64,000 nucleotides of DNA from JBDHWG01 sp046328505. Its GTDB lineage: Bacteria > Chloroflexota > Anaerolineae > Epilineales > JAHCIE01. Positions 7,887 through 16,502 of this stretch are shown here, one piece after another. Position numbers and translations under genes: made by a program. The first letter of the stretch is position 1, and every line of letters begins with the position of its first letter. Where the stretch lies: the NCBI GenBank assembly GCA_046328505.1, contig JAXLWL010000003.1, positions 186,001 through 250,000 of the forward strand, read 5' to 3'. The notes beneath the pieces are model-generated. The model was not told the origin of the DNA. It made no database searches and saw nothing but the letters and a program-made list of their open reading frames with translations.

Positions 7887-9050
7887 GTGACCTCCACTCG
7901 CCTTCGCGATGACACAATCTCCGCTGCCGCCGGCCTCTTGGCGAATCTGTTCCCCCGGCAGGCCGGCGGCGCGCTGACTCCGTCCCCGCGCCGCATCCTC
8001 GTCCTCAAGCCGTGCTGCCTGGGTGATCTCATCCTCGCGACGGCGACACTACGCGCCCTCCGCCTTGCCTACCCCAATGCCACGATCGACATGGCGGCCG
8101 GGCCGTCCGGCATCGCCGTGCGTGGGAATCGACGGCTGAGTCATCTCATCGACATCAGCGACATCGGCATGCCGGGAACGCCACGGCGCTCCATCGTGGC
8201 CGTCGCCCAGACCCTGCGCGCCTGGCGCTATGACACGGCCATCACCCTGGACCGATCGCCGCTCATCGGCATGATTCCGCTGCTCGCCGGCATTCCGCGC
8301 CGTGTCGGCCTCGACAGCGGCGGACGCGGCTTCGCCCAGACTATTCGCGTGCCGGCGTTGCCCGATGCGCCGCGACACGAGGCCGAGGTCTACCTGGATA
8401 CCCTTCGCGTCATTGGCATCCAGCCAGACGGTCCGCGGCTGGAGTTCTTTCCCGCGCCCGAGGATGAGGCGGCGGCCCGGACCGCGCTCCCTGAGACAGA
8501 GGGGCGCGCGTTGGTCATCCTGCACCCGGCCGGCGGCGTGAACCCAGGCATGACCATGCTCACAAAGCGTTGGCCGCCCCAGCATTTCGCCGCCCTCGCG
8601 GACCGACTTATAGACGAAGACCACGCCGCCGTTGTTCTCGTCGGTTCTGACAGTGACAGAGATGTCGCCGCGCATGTCAGGGCGGCGATGCGTGGCGAGG
8701 CCCTCGACCTCACCGGACGGCTCGCGTTCGGCGCGCTTGGCGCCTTGATCCGCCACGCCGCGCTCTATGTCGGCAACGACACGGGCGCTACACATCTGGC
8801 CGTCGCCATGGATGCGCCGACGGTCATGGTCATGGGACCGACCGATCCACGCCGCTACGGGCCGTATCGCCCGACCGCACCGGCCACGGTCGCCGCCGTT
8901 TGTCCCCCCGACGCGCGCCCCGAAGATTATGTCGCCCTGCACCACGCCGCCCGACAGTCCGGCGGTCCAGAGGATAGGCTCTCGACAGCCCACATCAGCG
9001 TCGAGCAGGTCTATATGGCGGCCCGCGGTGTCAGGGGGGGGCGAGTGTGA
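7887..9050 (+). CDS. Glycosyltransferase family 9 (heptosyltransferase-like)
   Basis: About 387 residues from GTG at 7887; the frame is also open upstream to GTG 7809 inside the preceding gene. The GT9 pattern is clear: RRILVLKPCCLGDLILATATLRALR at the N-terminus, DTAITLDRSPLIGMIPLLAGIPRRVGLD, then the C-terminal nucleotide-sugar half with LHPAGG, KRWPPQHFAALADRL, and YVGNDTGATHLAVAMDAPTVMVMGPTDP. Family members transfer ADP-heptose or related sugars to lipid or polysaccharide acceptors. The acceptor cannot be read here, and a classical LPS core is not implied. The GT39 gene downstream overlaps its stop codon by four bases (GTGA), indicating coupled translation. Confidence 0.85.
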   Translation: MTSTRLRDDTISAAAGLLANLFPRQAGGALTPSPRRILVLKPCCLGDLILATATLRALRLAYPNATIDMAAGPSGIAVRGNRRLSHLIDISDIGMPGTPRRSIVAVAQTLRAWRYDTAITLDRSPLIGMIPLLAGIPRRVGLDSGGRGFAQTIRVPALPDAPRHEAEVYLDTLRVIGIQPDGPRLEFFPAPEDEAAARTALPETEGRALVILHPAGGVNPGMTMLTKRWPPQHFAALADRLIDEDHAAVVLVGSDSDRDVAAHVRAAMRGEALDLTGRLAFGALGALIRHAALYVGNDTGATHLAVAMDAPTVMVMGPTDPRRYGPYRPTAPATVAAVCPPDARPEDYVALHHAARQSGGPEDRLSTAHISVEQVYMAARGVRGGRV

Positions 9051-10618
9051 GTCATCTGGACGCATCGCGGTGGGACGCCATAGGAAGACGCAGGCCATGG
9101 AGAGATGCCGTATGTAGAGACGCGCTATGGCGCGTCTCTATGGGTGTTATGGTCATTCTCCTCGCCTTCGCCGCCCGTCTATGGAACCTGGGCGGGCCGA
9201 GCCTGTGGCTGGATGAGGCCATGATGCTCGCGCGCGCCCACGTCGATTGGTCGACGGCCGTTGTCGGCAAAGTCAGCACCGACCTCGCGCCCCCGTTATA
9301 CCCCGTGCTGCTCCACGCGTGGAGCGTCCTGGGTGTCCAGGACGCCGTCGTGCGCTATTCGTCAGTGGTTCTTGGCGTCCTGGCCGTCGCCGTGATGACC
9401 CGGCTGGATGGACTTTCCGTGTCCGCATCGGAACAAATGCAGGCGCGGGGACAACGGGGTGAGGACTGGCTGGCCGCGCTCATTTTCGCTATCGCGCCAA
9501 CCCAGATCTACCACGCGCAGCAGGTCAACGTGTACGCGCTGGTAGCGTTGCTCAGCGCCCTGATCTTCATTGTCACGCAGCGCGCCGTGCAGGGCCGGCG
9601 CCGGGCATGGCTGGCGCTGGCGGTCCTCGCCGTGGCGAGCGCCTATACGTATTACGGGCTGGCGTTCCTGTTTGTAGGTATGTTGGGCTGGCTCGCGGCT
9701 GCCTACCTGCATGAGTATCTCAAGCTCTTGCGGCCGCGCCCCTATCCAAAACCGCCGGCGATCGGCGTTGGGCTCCTCGTCACAGCCGCGGCGATCCTGC
9801 CCGTGCTGCCGATGGCGCTGGAGCGAAGCGCCGGAACGGTGGCGGCCTGGGCCGGCCAGTTCGCCGTGTTGAACGACTGGGTCGGCCTGAAGATATTCCT
9901 GGTCGGGCTTGTAGCCGAGGGCATCGTCGCCCCCCTGTTTCCCTACGCGCAGGTCCCGACATGGCTCGCGCTCGGGCTTACAGCCGTCTTCGCCATCGGA
10001 GCGTGGCGGCGGCCGGCGTGGTTCACCTGGGGATGGCTCGTCCCGCTTGGTCTGGCCTATCTCGCCAGCGGCTTCGGCGTCTACCCGTTCAGCCAGCGCC
10101 ACGTGCTGTTCGTCGCGCCCATTGTCTATGCGCTCCTCGCTGCGGGCCTGCTGTCCCTGCGCCCGGCCTGGCTCCGTTGGCTCGCTATCGCCTCGCTCGC
10201 CGTCATCCTCGTCACCGGCTGGACCGCCCCCGGCTTCGACGTACCCTGGCAGGCGAACGTCGCGCAAGAGGAGCAGAAGCCGGTTCTGCAGGCGCTGGCG
10301 CAGGAACGCCGCGTCGATGACGCGATATACGTCACATACGGCGCGGCGGCCGCAGCCGCCCACTACCAGGAGCTTGGCCTCCTGCAAGGTGACGCCTATC
10401 TACACCAGGGCTGGTACGCGGGCCGCGCCGGCTACCAGGCCGACCAGGCGCTCGGCGTCGCAGGCAGCCGGCCACGGCTCTGGGTGCTGATCAGCCACGC
10501 TCCGCCCGGTGAGGAGGAGCAGCTTGCCGAAGGGCTCGCCCACCGCGGCGCCCATCTGGTGCAGCGTATCGCCGCGCCGGGCGCAGCCGCGCTGCTATTC
10601 GACCTTCGCGCGCCCTGA
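9047..10618 (+). CDS. GT39-like integral membrane glycosyltransferase
   Basis: 523 residues with about ten hydrophobic segments. After the first one, the sequence NLGGPSLWLDEAMMLARA carries the Asp-Glu pair typical of the first external loop of ArnT/PMT-type (GT-C) enzymes. A second loop has APTQIYHAQQVNVYALVALL. Such enzymes take sugars from polyprenyl-phosphate donors on the outer membrane face. The C-terminal 130 residues form a soluble domain (VDDAIYVTYG). GTG at 9047 overlaps the GT9 stop. A near-perfect palindrome (9115-9140) lies in the first 30 codons, so an in-frame ATG at 9140 or 9149, just before the first membrane helix, is a realistic alternative start. Confidence 0.8.
   Translation: MSHLDASRWDAIGRRRPWRDAVCRDALWRVSMGVMVILLAFAARLWNLGGPSLWLDEAMMLARAHVDWSTAVVGKVSTDLAPPLYPVLLHAWSVLGVQDAVVRYSSVVLGVLAVAVMTRLDGLSVSASEQMQARGQRGEDWLAALIFAIAPTQIYHAQQVNVYALVALLSALIFIVTQRAVQGRRRAWLALAVLAVASAYTYYGLAFLFVGMLGWLAAAYLHEYLKLLRPRPYPKPPAIGVGLLVTAAAILPVLPMALERSAGTVAAWAGQFAVLNDWVGLKIFLVGLVAEGIVAPLFPYAQVPTWLALGLTAVFAIGAWRRPAWFTWGWLVPLGLAYLASGFGVYPFSQRHVLFVAPIVYALLAAGLLSLRPAWLRWLAIASLAVILVTGWTAPGFDVPWQANVAQEEQKPVLQALAQERRVDDAIYVTYGAAAAAAHYQELGLLQGDAYLHQGWYAGRAGYQADQALGVAGSRPRLWVLISHAPPGEEEQLAEGLAHRGAHLVQRIAAPGAAALLFDLRAP
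9115..9140. repeat. REP-like palindrome inside the 5' end of the GT39 gene
   Basis: TAGAGACGCGC, loop TATG, GCGCGTCTCTA: a perfect 11-bp stem. A related palindrome lies at 55347-55374. Here it is translated as part of CRDALWRVSMG if the upstream GTG start is used. Confidence 0.7.
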
Positions 10619-10714
10619 CAGGGCGTACAATGGACCCAATCAGACAAATTGCCTGTAGACACCTGATCTACATCGTCCGAATCCTGCCCCGCAAAGATGC
10701 GTATCAAGGATAGT

Positions 10715-10744
10715 TTGTTCCCCAATTCTGTATAAGCCTATAAT
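10715..10744 (+). promoter_or_regulatory. Promoter abutting a start codon (possible leaderless transcript)
   Basis: TTGTTC at 10715-10720, 18-base spacer, TATAAT at 10739-10744. GTG follows directly at 10745 and ATG at 10751. Transcription would start about at the ATG, leaving no 5' leader and no Shine-Dalgarno site. Confidence 0.5.
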
Positions 10745-12469
10745 GTGCGCATGCGTCAGCCTCACCGTCTGTTGATGCGCGCCCTCGTGGTGCTGGCCGC
10801 GCTGGTCATCGGCGCCGCGCTCATCGTGTTCCTTGCTTGGCCCACGGTCTCGCAGCTCGTTCGTTGGACGGGCGAAGAGGAGCCGGCGGCGCAGATGCGC
10901 GGCATCGTTGCCCTCGCGCAAATCTGGCTCCAGGAGCGCCCGCTGAACCTCGACGCCGACCGTCCCCTCCCGTACACTAGCCGCAGCCCCTACGGCGTCA
11001 GCGTCTTCCTGGAGCAGGAGGCCGACCCGGCCGCCGTCGCCAAGACACTAGACATGGTCAAAGCCGCGGGCATCACCACGATTCGGCAGCAATTCCCGTG
11101 GGCCGATATCGAAATCCACGGCAAGGGCGACTTCGAAGATCGGCGCAATGGGCCGCCGCGCTCGGCCTGGGCGAAGTACGACACTATCATGGACATGGCC
11201 GAGGCGCGCGGTCTGACCGTCGTCGCCCGCCTCGACACGCCGCCGACGTGGAGCCGCGCCGACCGCGCCGCCGACGAGACGTTCGGCCCGCCGGACAACT
11301 ACGAGGACTACGGCGACTTCGTCGAGGCGGTTGTCAAGCGCTATAAGGGGCGCCTGCACTACGTTCAGCTCTGGAACGAGCCGAACATCTACCCAGAGTG
11401 GGGGCTTGACGCGCCCGATCCGGAAGCATACGCCCGGCTGCTCGACGTCGCGGCGCGCCGCATCCGCGCCGTCGACCCGGGCATCGCCATCATCAGCGCT
11501 CCCCTCGCGCCAACGCTCGACCACAACGACAAGGCGATGTACGACCTGGACTACCTGGAGCGCATGCTTCAGGCCGGCGCCGCGAAGAACTTCGACATCC
11601 TGGGCATCATCGCCTACGGGCTAGGCAGCAGCCCCGACGACCATCGCGTCGTGTGGCACCGCACGAACTTCGCGCGGCCGCAGCTCCTGCGCGACATCCT
11701 GGTGCGCAATGGCGCCGGTGACAAGCCCGCGTGGATCATGGAGATGGGGTGGAGCACCGTGCCGGAGGACATGGCCGCGCCGTTTGGGCGCGTCAGCGAG
11801 GCGCAGCAGGCGCAGTACGTGGTGGACGCCTACCGCCGCATCGAGGACGATTATCCGTGGATCGGAGCGGCGATGCTGTGGTTCTTCCGCCGCCCGAACG
11901 ATGAGTGGTTCAACCGACCCGAGGGCTACTTCCGCCTCGTCAACCCGGATTGGACGGTGCAGCCGGCTTACACCGCCCTCGCAGCGGCGGCGACCGCGCC
12001 GCCCGTGCTTCGCAGCGGCTTCCAGCACATCGTCAATCCGGCATTCCGCTGGGATAGCGCCTGGCAGCAGGTTGAGACGAAGGACGCGCTGCTGGGTAGC
12101 TGGATGCAAGGTTCCAGCGGTGCGACGGTCTCCTTTCCCTATGACGGGACCTCGGCAACCCTCGTCACGCGCGAAGGGCCAGCGACGGGCAGTGTCGAGA
12201 TAAGCATCGATGGCGCTCCGCCGCAGCGCGTCGACTTGCGCGCACCCGTCGAGGCGCGGCGCGAGATCGTCCTGGCCGAGCACCCGCTGCCGGGGCAGCA
12301 CGCGGTCACGCTGCGCGTTGTGGACGGTAATACGGTCATCGAGGGGGTCAGGGTGGAACGGAACGGGGAAGTCTGGCTGCGGATTGGATTACTCGGCCTG
12401 TCGGCCGTGTTCGCGGTCCTGGGAGTAAGCTACGTGGCATGGCGAGTGTGGGGCGTCAGGCATGCATAA
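10745..12469 (+). CDS. Membrane-tethered clan GH-A glycoside hydrolase-like protein
   Basis: 574 residues. An N-terminal membrane segment (about 10-32) is followed by a TIM-barrel region (about 75-420). YVQLWNEPNIYPEW carries the likely acid/base Glu212 in the clan-A NEP motif, and WIMEMGWS carries the likely nucleophile Glu333. ARLDTPPTWSRAD and WFFRRPNDEWFNRPEGYFRL also fit GH5/GH39-type barrels. A beta-rich domain (about 430-540: SFPYDGTSATLVTR, GSVEISIDGAPPQRVDLR) precedes a C-terminal membrane helix (about 548-568). The enzyme probably faces outward and trims or processes a polysaccharide made by the neighbouring transferases; substrate unknown. The true start may be ATG 10751. Its last 8 bases overlap the next gene. 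Confidence 0.75.
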   Translation: MRMRQPHRLLMRALVVLAALVIGAALIVFLAWPTVSQLVRWTGEEEPAAQMRGIVALAQIWLQERPLNLDADRPLPYTSRSPYGVSVFLEQEADPAAVAKTLDMVKAAGITTIRQQFPWADIEIHGKGDFEDRRNGPPRSAWAKYDTIMDMAEARGLTVVARLDTPPTWSRADRAADETFGPPDNYEDYGDFVEAVVKRYKGRLHYVQLWNEPNIYPEWGLDAPDPEAYARLLDVAARRIRAVDPGIAIISAPLAPTLDHNDKAMYDLDYLERMLQAGAAKNFDILGIIAYGLGSSPDDHRVVWHRTNFARPQLLRDILVRNGAGDKPAWIMEMGWSTVPEDMAAPFGRVSEAQQAQYVVDAYRRIEDDYPWIGAAMLWFFRRPNDEWFNRPEGYFRLVNPDWTVQPAYTALAAAATAPPVLRSGFQHIVNPAFRWDSAWQQVETKDALLGSWMQGSSGATVSFPYDGTSATLVTREGPATGSVEISIDGAPPQRVDLRAPVEARREIVLAEHPLPGQHAVTLRVVDGNTVIEGVRVERNGEVWLRIGLLGLSAVFAVLGVSYVAWRVWGVRHA

Positions 12470-13271
12470 CCGGCTGTTGAGCGAAACCATTTTTACCTTT
12501 GTCGACGTCGAAACGACCGGATTGCGCCCGTCGCTTGGCGATAAAGTATGCGAGATCGCCATCGTCCGATGCTTCGGGGATCAGGAGGTCGAGCGCTTCG
12601 TGAGCCTGGTGGACCCGGGCTGCCCGATCTCGCCCGGCGCTTCGGCCGTGAATGGGCTGACCAACGCCGATGTGCGCGGGCAGCCGCCGTTTGAGACGCT
12701 CGTCGAGCGCGTCACGGACCTGCTGCGAGATGCTGTTTTCGTCGCCCACAACGCGCCCTTCGACCTGCGCTTCCTCGACGCCGAGCTCATGGCGGCCGGC
12801 TACCATCCCCTCGGCAACATGTGCGTCGACACCCTGGAGCTGGCGCGGTCGCGCTACCGCCTGCCGAGCTACAGCCTCGGCAATCTGGCGGCTCGCCTCG
12901 GCATCGAGGCGCGAGACGCCCATCGCGCCCTGGCCGACGTTCAGACGACGCGCGCGCTCCTCAAGCGCATCATCCAAGACACGCGCGCGAAGTACCTGGC
13001 CGACCTCGACCCCAGCATCGCCGGCCTGCCCCTGGATGTTGCTCCAGTGCCGACACCGCTCATTCAGGCGATTCGGGAGCGCCGATGCCTGCGCCTGACC
13101 TATGCGTCGTCGGCGGGCGTGACCGACCGGCTCGTCGAGCCGTTCAGCATCCACGTCCGAGGGCAGACGGTCTACCTCTCGGCGTACTGCCACCTGCGCC
13201 AGGAGCGGCGCACTTTCCGCGTCGACCGCATCCTGACGATGACGTTCGACAGTGAGGATGGAGCACGCTAG
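12462..13271 (+). CDS. DnaQ-like 3'-5' exonuclease with C-terminal WYL domain
   Basis: 269 residues. Residues about 8-170 form a DEDDh exonuclease: FTFVDVETTGLRPSLGDKVCEIA (motif I Asp and Glu), FVAHNAPFDLRFL (motif II), and ARDAHRALADVQTTRALL (motif III with His and Asp). Residues about 195-265 resemble a WYL domain: IQAIRERRCLRLTYASS, VEPFSIHVRGQTVYLSAYC, and RTFRVDRILTMTF. WYL domains bind nucleic acid ends or ligands and are common in regulators and defence proteins. Related DnaQ proteins act as DNA polymerase III epsilon subunits or in DNA repair. ATG at 12462 lies inside the end of the glycosidase gene, and the following ATG touches its stop codon, so it is embedded in the glycan operon. 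Confidence 0.85.
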   Translation: MHNRLLSETIFTFVDVETTGLRPSLGDKVCEIAIVRCFGDQEVERFVSLVDPGCPISPGASAVNGLTNADVRGQPPFETLVERVTDLLRDAVFVAHNAPFDLRFLDAELMAAGYHPLGNMCVDTLELARSRYRLPSYSLGNLAARLGIEARDAHRALADVQTTRALLKRIIQDTRAKYLADLDPSIAGLPLDVAPVPTPLIQAIRERRCLRLTYASSAGVTDRLVEPFSIHVRGQTVYLSAYCHLRQERRTFRVDRILTMTFDSEDGAR

Positions 13272-15668
13272 ATGCAAGCTCCGCCCGCGCCCGCGTCCAC
13301 CGCGCCGCCCCAGACCCAACCGATTCAGACCGCCTCGCGGCGCTTCTGGATTCAACCCCGCCTGGGCCGCTGGAGCACCTGGCTGAGCCTCGGCGCGATG
13401 CTGCTTGGCTTCGCCCTGCGCCTCTATCGGCTGGGCGATAAGAATATCTGGTGGGACGAGGGGCTGGCGACGTGGGCCGTGCGCCAGGGGTTCCTGGCGA
13501 CGACGCGCTGGACGGCGGGCGACGTTCACCCGCCCCTCTACTTCTGGCTGCTATGGCCGTGGTCGCGGCTGGCGGGCGACGGCGAGTTTGCCCTGCGCTT
13601 CATCACCGTCGTCGTCGGCACGTTGACCATCGCCGCCGTCATCGTCCTCGGCCGCTTCATCGCCGGGCGGTCTGTGGGTGTCGTGGCCGGGCTACTCGTA
13701 GCAACGGCGCCGTTTCATGTCTGGTGGTCGCAAGAGATGCGCATGTACGCCCTGGCCGGGCTAATGCTCACCTTCGCCCTGTACGCCATGCTGCGGTGGT
13801 GGTCGACGGGCAGTCGGCGCGCCTGGCTCGGCTACGTCGCCGCCGCGACGGCGGGCATGTATACGATCTACCTGTCGGTGGTCATGCTCATCGCCGCGAA
13901 CCTGTGGGTGTTTGTCTCTCTCCTGCTCGCCTGGCGGCGACACGCAGCGGGCGTGGCGCGCCGGCTGGCCGAGTGGGTCGCGGCTCAGGTGATCGTCCTC
14001 CTGCTGTTCGCGCTGTGGCTAGGGTATGCCCTGGGCAAGATGAGCAGCTGGTCCGTCGCCGAGCCGATCAACTTCGCCTTCGTCGCCCAGCTCCAGGCGA
14101 CTCTGCTGACCCTGGGCGTCTCCACCGATATCGACCGCTATCTGCTCCCGGTTCTCCTGCTGACACTGATCTTCGCCATTGGGGTCGTCATTCTGCTGCG
14201 GCGGCCTGCCAATCGCCCATACGTGGCGCTCCTGCTGCTCGTCCTTGCCTTGCCCTGCCTGGTCATCTTCCTCCTGGCGCTGCCACGCGGCCTGTTCTAC
14301 AACCCGCGCGTCGAGGCGCGGTACTTTCTGCCATTCGCTCCGCCGGTCTACGTCCTCTTCGCGTGGAGCCTGTGGGCGTTGTGGCATTGGCGGCGGATAG
14401 CCGGTTGGATCGCCGGCATCGCCGTCGTGGGGGCGGTGTTCTGGACGCTGCCGCAGTACTATGCGCCGCGCTACCTGGGCGACGACCTGCAAGGCATGGT
14501 CCAGGTGCTCCGCGCCTACGCTCAGCCAGAGGATACCGTCGTGCTCGTCTCTGGCAACCGCTACCCGGTGTTCCTCTACTACTACGAGCGCGGCATGGAC
14601 GGCAAGCCGCCGGTGGAACAGGTCCCGCAGCGCGCCCCGGCCCTGGCAGCCGACAACGTAGACCGCGAGATGCGGGCCGCGACGCGCGGCCACGACCGCA
14701 TCTGGCTTGCATCGGTGAACGGCCCACTTCAGGACCCGGATGGGTTGGCCGATACCTGGCTACGGCAAAACTACAAGCCAGCGCTGAGCTACGGCTTCGA
14801 TCACAACAGCCTGACGCTCTTCACGGCCGACGGCGCGGCCCCGCCGCTCGCCGAGCCGCCGACTCAGCCACTCGACCTTCGTCTCGGTGAAGGACGCATC
14901 ACCGGCTTCGATCTCCCCGCGCGCGAGTATCGTCCCGGCGACACGGTGCGTCTCGGCGTGTATTGGGACGGGCCGGCCGCCGATGTTCGCGTCGGCCTCG
15001 TGCCTGTGCGTAGCGACTGCGCTCCCCGCGACGCGCGCTGCGCGCCCTGGGTGCAGCGCCCGGTGAAGCTCCCCAACGGCCCGGCCCGTGTCCAGGTCGA
15101 GCTGCCGGTTGTCCAGTTCATGCAGCCCGGCCAGTATGTGCTGGCCGTCGATCAAGACGGCGAGCGCGCCGCCTTCGGCCAGATGCGCGTCTCCGGCAGC
15201 CAGGCTCCGGGCCTCCCACCATTGCGGGGCGAGTCACGCGTGGGTGACAATATTCGGCTGCAAGGCATCACGGTCCTCGGCACCAACGGCCGCCCGGCGA
15301 GTAGCGCTCGCGCCGGGGACACCATATACGTCGATCTCTATTGGGCCGCGGATGCGCCCCTGCTGGCTGACTATACGGTCTTTGTTCACCTGCTCGGCAC
15401 TGCCTTCAACGCGGCGACGGGCGGTCCAGTGTGGGCAGGCCACGACGGGCCACCGGCCGGCGGCGCTTACCCAACATCATGGTGGGATGGCAGGACCGTC
15501 GTGCGCGACCGCCACACGCTTGTCTTGCCTGACGATATCCCGCCCGGCGACTACACGCTGGAGGTAGGGATGTATGGCCCAGACAGCAAGCGGCTTACGA
15601 CTAGCGGCGTCGGCGCGGACCCAACTCAAGGCCGCATTACGGCGCCGGCCATTAGCGTCGTTCCGTGA
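13272..15668 (+). CDS. Large GT39-like membrane glycosyltransferase with C-terminal beta domains
   Basis: 798 residues. An Ala/Pro/Gln-rich N-terminus leads into about eleven membrane helices (about 45-400). The first loop LGDKNIWWDEGLATWAVRQG shows the GT-C Asp-Glu signature, and VHPPLYFWLL and FHVWWSQEMRMYAL match the second-loop pattern of ArnT/PMT relatives. Residues about 410-525 form a soluble domain, and about 535-798 contain two beta-sandwich units recognised by GDTVRLGVYWDG and GDTIYVDLYWAADAPLLADYTVFVHLLG, a pairing common in exported Chloroflexota membrane transferases. The start codon directly follows the exonuclease stop (TAGATG). It probably adds a sugar from polyprenyl phosphate to an extracellular acceptor. 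A promoter for the next gene follows. Confidence 0.8.
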   Translation: MQAPPAPASTAPPQTQPIQTASRRFWIQPRLGRWSTWLSLGAMLLGFALRLYRLGDKNIWWDEGLATWAVRQGFLATTRWTAGDVHPPLYFWLLWPWSRLAGDGEFALRFITVVVGTLTIAAVIVLGRFIAGRSVGVVAGLLVATAPFHVWWSQEMRMYALAGLMLTFALYAMLRWWSTGSRRAWLGYVAAATAGMYTIYLSVVMLIAANLWVFVSLLLAWRRHAAGVARRLAEWVAAQVIVLLLFALWLGYALGKMSSWSVAEPINFAFVAQLQATLLTLGVSTDIDRYLLPVLLLTLIFAIGVVILLRRPANRPYVALLLLVLALPCLVIFLLALPRGLFYNPRVEARYFLPFAPPVYVLFAWSLWALWHWRRIAGWIAGIAVVGAVFWTLPQYYAPRYLGDDLQGMVQVLRAYAQPEDTVVLVSGNRYPVFLYYYERGMDGKPPVEQVPQRAPALAADNVDREMRAATRGHDRIWLASVNGPLQDPDGLADTWLRQNYKPALSYGFDHNSLTLFTADGAAPPLAEPPTQPLDLRLGEGRITGFDLPAREYRPGDTVRLGVYWDGPAADVRVGLVPVRSDCAPRDARCAPWVQRPVKLPNGPARVQVELPVVQFMQPGQYVLAVDQDGERAAFGQMRVSGSQAPGLPPLRGESRVGDNIRLQGITVLGTNGRPASSARAGDTIYVDLYWAADAPLLADYTVFVHLLGTAFNAATGGPVWAGHDGPPAGGAYPTSWWDGRTVVRDRHTLVLPDDIPPGDYTLEVGMYGPDSKRLTTSGVGADPTQGRITAPAISVVP

Positions 15669-15682
15669 GGACGCGTCACGTC

Positions 15683-15711
15683 TTGCGCCGCCCCTCGTCC
15701 TGCCCTATAAT
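15683..15711 (+). promoter_or_regulatory. Promoter of the uncharacterised gene pair
   Basis: TTGCGC, 17-base spacer, TATAAT at 15706-15711. GGGAGG at 15731-15736 then sits ten bases before GTG 15747. Confidence 0.6.
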
Positions 15712-15746
15712 TAGGCGGCAATATCCAATTGGGAGGCAATGTTCTG

Positions 15747-16502
15747 GTGGCCCAAGCTATCGATTCCCCTGAATACTGGCAATCATTTTCAGTAACCAAG
15801 CGCGACCTCGATCGGATTGAGGAGGTGTTCTACGAGGATGGGCTGCCCCACACTCTCGAAGAGCTAGCCGAGCGGGTCATCCAGGGGCGGCTGGACGATG
15901 CCGCCGCTGAGGCGGCCCGCCACGCCGGCGCGCGCCTCTACCAGCCTAAGCAGAGCTATGAGGTCGGCGACCGGCTCCGCTTCTCGGCGCTGCACAATGT
16001 CGTCGGGGAAATCGTCGGTGTCCGACCGGGCGAGAACCCGTCCCTACCGGCCTTCAGTGTGATTCGCGTGCGCTTCGACAATAGCAAGACGGAGCGCGAG
16101 TTCGCCGCCGATTATGCCGTAGAGCATCCGTTGAACGTCGAGCAAGCGACAACAACCTCGGCCAGCGCCAGAGATTGGATCGGGCACGTGAGCCGGGTTC
16201 TGGCGCAGAAGCTTGTCGAGAATCCAGAGTATATCGTCTTCGGGGATCAGTGGTTCCGCCGCGACTTGATGCTCGACGTGCATGTGGGCCATCTCAACAT
16301 CGCCGAGGCGTTGATTGATGTCGCCGGAGAGCCGCAGCCCACCGACGCCTTGCTCGCCGACGTCGAGCTCCCCCCGGCCGCGCCAGCCGCCCGGGCGTTC
16401 GCGCTCAATTACGCGCTGGCGCACGACGCGGAGAAGCGATTCATCAACGATGGAACCGCAGCCAGCCCGCGCTGGGCGCTACGAGGAGCCTCGTCATCAT
16501 GA
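15747..16502 (+). CDS. Uncharacterised protein, first of an overlapping pair
   Basis: About 251 residues; I do not recognise the family. GTG at 15747 is chosen over TTG at 15729 because GGGAGG lies ten bases before it. Visible: an N-terminal helical stretch (SVTKRDLDRIEEVFYEDGLPHTLEELAERVI), a beta-rich middle beginning YEVGDRLRFSALHNVVGEIVGVRPGEN, which resembles a small SH3-like barrel, and a C-terminal region (WFRRDLMLDVHVGHLNIAEALIDV) that looks like a winged helix. There is no signal peptide or membrane helix, so it should be cytosolic. The next gene overlaps its stop by four bases (ATGA), so the two products probably act together. Confidence 0.6.
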   Translation: MAQAIDSPEYWQSFSVTKRDLDRIEEVFYEDGLPHTLEELAERVIQGRLDDAAAEAARHAGARLYQPKQSYEVGDRLRFSALHNVVGEIVGVRPGENPSLPAFSVIRVRFDNSKTEREFAADYAVEHPLNVEQATTTSASARDWIGHVSRVLAQKLVENPEYIVFGDQWFRRDLMLDVHVGHLNIAEALIDVAGEPQPTDALLADVELPPAAPAARAFALNYALAHDAEKRFINDGTAASPRWALRGASSS

